From the NCBI GenBank assembly GCA_003990745.1, contig RBNI01001634.1, positions 1 to 21,532 of the forward strand: a DNA stretch of 21,532 nucleotides, written 5' to 3'. Source of the stretch: Jimgerdemannia flammicorona. Its lineage: Eukaryota > Mucoromycota > Endogonomycetes > Endogonales > Endogonaceae. This document shows, piece after piece, positions 17,139 to 21,532 of the stretch. The notes under the pieces are model-generated. The model was given only the letters and a program-made list of their open reading frames with translations, did no database searches and was not told the origin of the DNA. Position 1 is the first letter of the stretch; each line of letters begins with the position of its first letter. Position numbers and translations under genes: made by a program.

Positions 17139-18367
17139 TTACACGCTGTCTGGGTAGTCTTCGATGACATCACCATCGATGACATCATCTCTGATGAAGT
17201 AGTCATCTAGGAAGAGTGGTTTGCGGATTACTTCTCCTTGTTGGCTGAGGTAATAATACATTGGGACTTCATCTCCATCCTACAGAATAGCATCATCTAT
17301 CTCGTATGCTGGGTAAGGTATTGGTGGGCGAAGGAGGGATGCATTGTCTTCGCTTTCATCAGATTCGCTGTCTGTGTACCTTCTATAGATTACAGTACTA
17401 TGAGTCATGAGGTTGTAGTAAGCTGGCGGCTGTAGTTCATGTCGCTCATACTCAGGTGGTGGAGTTGTTAGTTCAATCTCGAGGGTTGTCTGGAGGTACA
17501 GGTTGTGTTCTCCAGTCTCTTTATTGTAGTTGAAGTAATCGGGAGTGCAGGTTGGTATTTGTGCTAGTGATCATTGTCCCAATAAGTCTCGTATGTGGTT
17601 ATGAACTGTTGTAAGTTCATTGGCAAGGTTGGTGGTGTGATCAGGGTTGGTAGAGATCCTTGGCTTGAGGTCATGTCAGCGTCAGAGGGATCATTGTCTT
17701 CTGCTTCATCTTCATCGAAGTTGATTATATCATAGACATCCTTCATAGCATATCCAACTTGGGGCATTTGCAGGATGTAGTCATCGGGGTGTGGGAAGGT
17801 TCTGTCAGTAGTCTGAACATACTCGAGATACTTGTGGTTGAGTTCTTGTATCATGTCATCGATTTGGCTGTAGGATAGAGTAGCAACCATTTCGCTGGTA
17901 GTAACTCGGAGGTGGGGAATAAAGGTGCTATACTCATAGAAGAGTTCTCAGTGTTTGTGGGTGATGAGCTTCTGGTGTTGAGACATCTGGGTAATATCTG
18001 TATCATGGTAGTGTTTGACCATATCTTCCAGGAGGCAGCCGATCTGGTAGTAGCTTGAGATTTGTCCGATCCGGTGGGCCTCGTTAAGCATGTTCAGGAC
18101 ATTCCATTGGGCTTCTATGAAGTAGAGGGGTGCGAGGCTATGGATATTCATGAGGGGCAGAGGGGGTGTGGCTCGGTTGACAATGGCATTCCAAATGTCA
18201 GCGCTAATGCAGTTGTAGATCTCAGTGGTCATGTTTGTGTTTTTAGAAGTTGTGGTTGTTGTTTGTTTTGGTTCTCTGTTTTGATGCATCTTGGAGCTCA
18301 GTATATATGCATTTGTTCTTGATTGGTAAGATTCCGTTTGTGTGGACCTTGTGTTCTGTGACTTCAT
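17139..18367 (-). pseudogene. U3-located ORF in the 5' LTR, broken copy
   Basis: This is the same ORF as at 11825-13056. The ATG is at 18367 and the frame is open to a stop after LITHKH (17945-17947). It continues in the same frame through ELFYEYSTFI...MVATLSYSQIDDMIQELNHKY to a TAG near 17564 (Trp to stop). A 4-bp deletion near 17547 shifts the rest, which otherwise still reads PPPEYE, QPPAYYN, AYEIDD and DVIEDYPDSV to a TAA at 17139-17141. It reads through the place where the left copy is frame-shifted. Damage is at different sites in each copy, so the ancestor was intact when the copies were made. Function unknown. Confidence 0.7.
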
Positions 18368-18453
18368 ATTGACTCAGCTTTGTGCACTGTGACTTCTGTT
18401 TGACTCAGCTTCGTGATCATGCAGCTGATTTCCAGATTTGTTCGGAGGTCGCG

Positions 18454-18536
18454 TGTGATTTCGGTGGCTTGTTAAGAGGGTGACGTGTGATTTCTGTAGC
18501 TTGTTAAGAGGGTGACGTGTGATTTCTGTGACTTGG
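18454..18536. repeat. 32-bp minisatellite in U3 of 5' LTR
   Basis: Units start at 18454, 18486 and 18518 (last partial), the same unit as at 13143-13225 in the other young LTR. Confidence 0.85.
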
Positions 18537-18552
18537 AGGTTGTGCGCTTACA

Positions 18553-18557
18553 TGTCA
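18553..18557. repeat. Target-site duplication, right copy (TGTCA)
   Basis: TGTCA follows CTTACA of the nested element and is where the old LTR resumes. It pairs with TATCA at 11142-11146. Confidence 0.8.
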
Positions 18558-19370
18558 GCATCAGAGGGATCATTATCTTCTGCTTCATTATTATCAAACT
18601 GAATTATATTGTAGATGTCCTTCATAGCATATCTGACTTGAGGCATTTGCAGAATATGATCATTGGGGTGCAGAAAGATTCTATCTGTGGTCTGAACATA
18701 CTCAATATACTTGTGATTGAGTTCTTGTATCATGTTGTTGATTTGGCCATAGGACAGAGTAGCAACCATATCAGTAGTAGTAACTCAGAGATAGAGAATA
18801 ATAGTACTATACTCATAAAAGAGTTCTTGGTGTTTGTGAGCAATAAGCTTCTAGTATTGAGATATCTGAGTAATATCTGTATTGTAGTGATGTTTGACCA
18901 TATCTTCTAGAAGGCTGATCTGGTAGTAGCTTGAGATTTGTCCAATTTGGTGGGCTTTGCTAAGTATGTTTAGGGTATTCCATCAGGCTTCTATGAAGTA
19001 AAGGAGTGCTAGGCTATAGATATTCATAAGGGGCAGAGGGGGTGTGGCTCAGTTGACAATGACATTCCAAATATCAGTATGGATATAGTTGTAGATCTCA
19101 GTGGTCATGTTTATATATATATTCAGAAGTTGGAGTTGTTTGTTTGGTTTGTTTTGGTTCTCTGTTTCAACATATCTCAGTGCTCAGTATATATATATTT
19201 GGTCCTAATTAGTAAGATTCTGTTTATATAAATCTTGTGTTCTATGACTTTGAGTTAACTCAGCTTTGTGATCATACAGATGATTTCCAGATTTTTTCAG
19301 AGATTGCATGTGATTTCAGTGGCTTGTTCAAAGAGTGATATGTGATTTTAGTGGCTTAGAGATTGTGTGC
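18553..19370 (-). repeat. Old gypsy 5' LTR, outer (U3) part
   Basis: It aligns with 12364-13235 and 17674-18545 and continues the old LTR interrupted at 11146. It runs to GATTGTGTGC, a few bases short of the expected LTR end GTGTGCTTACA, where the T-run of LINE copy 2 begins. It contains the N-terminal part of the old U3 ORF (about 18558-19200; open pieces such as MVATLSYGQINNMIQELNHKY at 18707-18769, several stops, start codon lost) and 1.6 minisatellite units at 19309-19360. CpG is essentially gone. Confidence 0.88.
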
Positions 19371-21019
19371 TTTTTTTTTTTATAGTCACTTGGACTTCTC
19401 TTTATTACCTTACTAAAACCCCTATCTATCCTCTATATATAACACAGTGCCCACCCCTACCCAATTCCCCTAGGGGCCCCCCCCCCCATCCCCCCTCTCC
19501 ACCCCCTCTTGATGAAAGACCACTTTGTCTAATACCATCTCTACCTGCCCACCACTCCATATACAGATCCCTTTCATCAGACAGCGACATTGCCCACCCT
19601 GGGGACCCCAGCCAACCCACCATCCAGTCAGCAGATCTCCCAACAACCCCTCCCACCTTAACAACTTCTCCTGTATACCCATCTGTCACTCTTCCTCAAA
19701 AACAAAGTGCCAATGTCTAGCTAACCCTACCCACACTGCTATAGCCCACCCTACAGTAAGTCACCCATTGCCAACACTGCCCACTAATCAAGATTTCAAA
19801 TCCTTCCAATGACCTCTCTCTCTATCTGACCTCCTCTCCACACCCAGCCAGTCCTCTATAGCTTTTCAAAAATCCCCCAAAACCTCACACTCTCCCAGCC
19901 AATGTCCTGACATTTGCACAAATCCCCCAGCTTGTCCTACATTATAACACTCCTCACAATCCAGGCAGTCACCATCCACCAGATGTCCAGCATGGAAATT
20001 CAGTATAACATTCCTCCACAGCATTCACCACCATACTACCTAGAACTTGGAAGGAAGCCACCTCCATACCTCAGCACTCCAAGACCAGATTCCTGCCCAA
20101 TCCCACTCCTCACCAATCCTTACTGCCTGCCAACTACTTGGCCAAAGATCCTGGCCAAGTTCTTGCTGACCCTCCACACCATTACCAAAATCAAAATTAA
20201 CAAGCAGAGCCCCCTGCAGAAGCAGTTGGTCCCATTGCTACATAGCTGGGCCCCACACCATCTCTCCCTCATTGCCTCACCAGTGCAGGCCTATCCAGTA
20301 TGCTCTATTCACCACCCCCTACCAGAAGCCCTTATACTGTAGATGTTGGCTTCTATTTAGACCCACCAGAGAGAGCAGATCACCTGAGGACCCCTGAGGG
20401 GAGAATCTCATCTCCCACACCTTCTACATCAGTAGTACCCAACCTCCTCCTTGCAGTTCAACAGCCCTTTTTAACCACCAAGCTCACAGACAGTATAGTT
20501 GCTTAGAGAAATCCACCAGGCCTAGTCCTCCCCTAATCACCGACATTGCAAGAATATCCCAACTGATCTGGGACCTCCTCTCTGCCCAAATCCAATCCCT
20601 AGCCAGTTTCATCAGCCTCTTCACCCAGGCCAGAAAGTCCAAGTGATAGGCCACATACCACAGCTTGGGAAACCAGTAGACATTTAGAATTGACACCCAC
20701 CCTGCCAGAGAGATGTGATGACCCCCTCAACCTTAAAGAGCCTCCCCCCAAATAGCCACCCTCCTCTCCCACCATACTCATGGTAAAACAGAACCATATA
20801 TAGAAAGGAAGATGCCCAGGTACTGCACCACCTCTCCTGTAGGGACAATTGTTCCAAAGATGTCTCCTCCTACCAGCCCATTCCCCAACACCATTGTCTC
20901 ATACTTATGCCAATTGAGTTTTGCCCCAAATGCCATTCTACAGTCTCCTTAAGTGTCTCTATGTCTGCCACTAATCCAAGTCCAACTACTATATCATCCA
21001 CAAAGGCCCCCACCTTCCA
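19371..21019 (-). mobile_element. LINE copy 2, 5'-truncated, decayed
   Basis: The + strand starts with a T-run (19371-19381, the A-tail), then TATAGTCACTTGGACTTCTC, the reverse complement of the 3' end of LINE copy 1. Going rightwards it matches copy 1 from its 3' UTR back to RT motif C: the - strand reads IWKVGAFVDDIVVGLGLVADIETLKETVEW at 20934-21027, equivalent to 4023-4110. Similarity stops at about 21019 (CCTTCCA), so the copy begins inside RT, a typical 5' truncation from incomplete reverse transcription. The + strand is C-rich, including a C-run near 19477-19487, mirroring the G-rich sense strand of copy 1. Coding frames are broken throughout. I could not find a convincing target duplication. 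Confidence 0.85.
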
Positions 21020-21027
21020 TATCACAC
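20484..21027 (-). pseudogene. LINE copy 2 ORF2 remnant (RT motif C and downstream)
   Basis: The - strand carries AFVDDIVVGLGLVADIETLKETVEW (motif C with both Asp codons, then the helix that follows). Then comes VGVNSKCLLVSQAVVCGLSLGLSGLG at 20599-20781, matching VLVAEAVVCGVSSGLSSLG of copy 1 at 4378-4432. It continues with a piece at 20484-20696. These lie in different frames with stops between. The remnant cannot make an enzyme; its value is to identify the family and the truncation point. From 20484 down to 19390 the frames are too eroded for me to name domains. Confidence 0.75.
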
Positions 21028-21190
21028 TGTATATACTTATTTTATAAAACAATTAATTAATAACTCTATATATAGTGGAATAAAATATATTAATATTTAA
21101 ATACTAATATATAAAAATCAGAAATATATCTGAATATAAATATGAGGATTTATATTTTGATAGTTTAGTATGCATTTTATTCACATATCT
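21020..21190. other. AT-rich stretch without assignable genes
   Basis: A run of about 150 bp is dominated by A/T (TTAATTAATAACTC, ATATATTAATATTTAAATAC and similar), followed by a short direct repeat TCACATATC-TCACATATC at 21181-21199. It lies just beyond the LINE truncation point. I see no coding frame or RNA. Confidence 0.5.
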
Positions 21191-21532
21191 CACATATCTC
21201 GTTGAAACTCGATACTATCCTTACGTAACGTGAAAACACGTTACTGGCTTTATCAATAAAGCGCTCCTTCTGTTCCGAATCCTGCGATATACCATTATCA
21301 TGACATAACAATTAAGAGGAATGGGTACTGACAAAATCCACCCTGCCGCTAACATTACTAGCTCAAGAAGCTCAAACAAAAAACTGGAAGCAGGGACCGA
21401 AGACCGCGCATTGGAATTGGGCGTGTAGTCGCGGGATAGCAACGAAATAATCTAGCTGGCCCGGTTTAGCGTGAGAGACGTGAATGTTGTGCTGGAGGGG
21501 TCTAGGTCCTAGGAATAGCAGCACAAAAAAAA
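21191..21532. other. CpG-containing sequence of unknown nature at right edge
   Basis: Unlike the rest of the window this stretch has many CpG sites (for example ACCGAAGACCGCGC at 21396 and GCGTGTAGTCGCGG at 21421) and no strand skew. The longest frame, 21221-21442 on the - strand (73 codons, with a hydrophobic FLFELLELVMLAAGWIL segment), is too short and unsupported to call a gene. Two hairpins lie at 21225-21262. The window ends in eight A. It may be single-copy host DNA or the end of another, unmutated element. Confidence 0.4.
21225..21262. other. Two adjacent perfect hairpins
   Basis: GTAACGTG (21225-21232), loop AAAA, CACGTTAC (21237-21244) is a perfect 8-bp stem. Two bases later GCTTTA (21247-21252), loop TCAA, TAAAGC (21257-21262) is a perfect 6-bp stem (7 bp if the loop closes to 2 nt). 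Their role is unknown. Confidence 0.6.

Larger units (their letters stand above)
11147..18552 (-). mobile_element. Nested younger gypsy chromovirus copy, full-length ends, internally deleted
   Basis: The element has two LTRs (11147-13241 and 16461-18552) with TGTAAG...CTTACA ends, a polypurine tract inside the left LTR, a PBS inside the right LTR, and a 5-bp target duplication. The interior is only 3.2 kb. It keeps gag N-terminus to early capsid, then jumps at about 15206 straight into the start of integrase, followed by integrase core and chromodomain. The rest of gag, dUTPase, protease, RT and RNase H are missing. The element is therefore non-autonomous: it could only move with enzymes from a complete relative. 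It sits in the same orientation as the old copy, inside that copy's 5' LTR. CpG sites are clearly more frequent than in the old copy, consistent with later insertion. Confidence 0.93.
16461..18552 (-). repeat. 5' LTR of nested gypsy element (2092 bp)
   Basis: It begins (+ strand) TGTAAGAGGG after the PBS and ends TGCGCTTACA against the target duplication TGTCA at 18553. It is collinear with the LTR at 11147-13241 and somewhat richer in CpG (for example ACGTCCTCTACGC at 16576 against ACATCCTCTATGC). It contains the same minisatellite, bZIP-type sites, ORF, TATA and AATAAA, and would drive the genomic RNA leftwards. Confidence 0.92.

Noticed and set aside
18512..18910. 132-codon plus-strand hydrophobic frame
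   Set aside because: It is antisense to the old U3 ORF and absent as a frame from the two younger LTR copies.
19367..20506. Plus-strand Pro/Ser/Thr-rich frames of 68-142 codons
   Set aside because: They are antisense shadows of the C-rich inverted LINE 3' region.
21221..21442. 73-codon minus-strand frame with a hydrophobic segment
   Set aside because: Short, no family resemblance, no promoter or neighbour support; left unassigned.
1..21532. CRISPR arrays, bacterial operons, rRNA genes
   Set aside because: No regularly spaced repeats with unique spacers, no ribosome-binding-site/gene spacing pattern and no rRNA-like sequence were seen; the content is eukaryotic retrotransposons.

Overview
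The window holds no recognisable host gene. It is a nested block of decayed retrotransposons, and the families point to a filamentous fungus: a chromodomain-bearing Ty3/gypsy element (chromovirus) and an endonuclease-type non-LTR retrotransposon (LINE) resembling the Tad1/L1-like group. Both families have lost most CpG dinucleotides to TpG/CpA, as expected from CpG methylation followed by deamination or from a RIP-like process. I cannot fix the species or even the phylum.

Layout. (1) 1-5681, + strand: a long LINE copy, cut by the left window edge. It has a broken ORF1, endonuclease, reverse transcriptase, a C-terminal zinc-finger-like tail and a 3' A-run. (2) 5682-11146, - strand: an old gypsy copy, cut at its RNase H region by the LINE 3' end. 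In coding order it has a PBS, a long Gag with zinc knuckle, a dUTPase domain, an aspartic protease, RT and the start of RNase H. Its 5' LTR starts at 9929 and is interrupted. (3) 11147-18552, - strand: a younger, complete but internally deleted gypsy copy of the same family, inserted inside the 5' LTR of the old copy. It has two LTRs of about 2.1 kb with TGTAAG/CTTACA ends, PPT, PBS and a 5-bp target duplication. Its interior keeps only part of gag, integrase and a chromodomain. (4) 18553-19370: the rest of the old 5' LTR. (5) 19371-21019, - strand: a second, 5'-truncated copy of the same LINE. (6) 21020-21532: AT-rich sequence, then about 340 bp with normal CpG content and no assignable function; possibly the edge of the repeat block.

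The family is unusual in three ways. Its LTR carries a sense-strand ORF of about 410 codons upstream of the TATA box (in U3), visible in all three LTR copies. It encodes a dUTPase between the nucleocapsid zinc knuckle and the protease. The gag frame appears open across the PBS into U5. All coding regions here carry stops or frameshifts, so none should be read as a working protein gene. Likely order of events: the old gypsy copy inserted first, then LINEs at both of its visible borders, and the young gypsy copy inserted into the old LTR; the timing of the LINEs relative to the young copy is inferred only from CpG loss.
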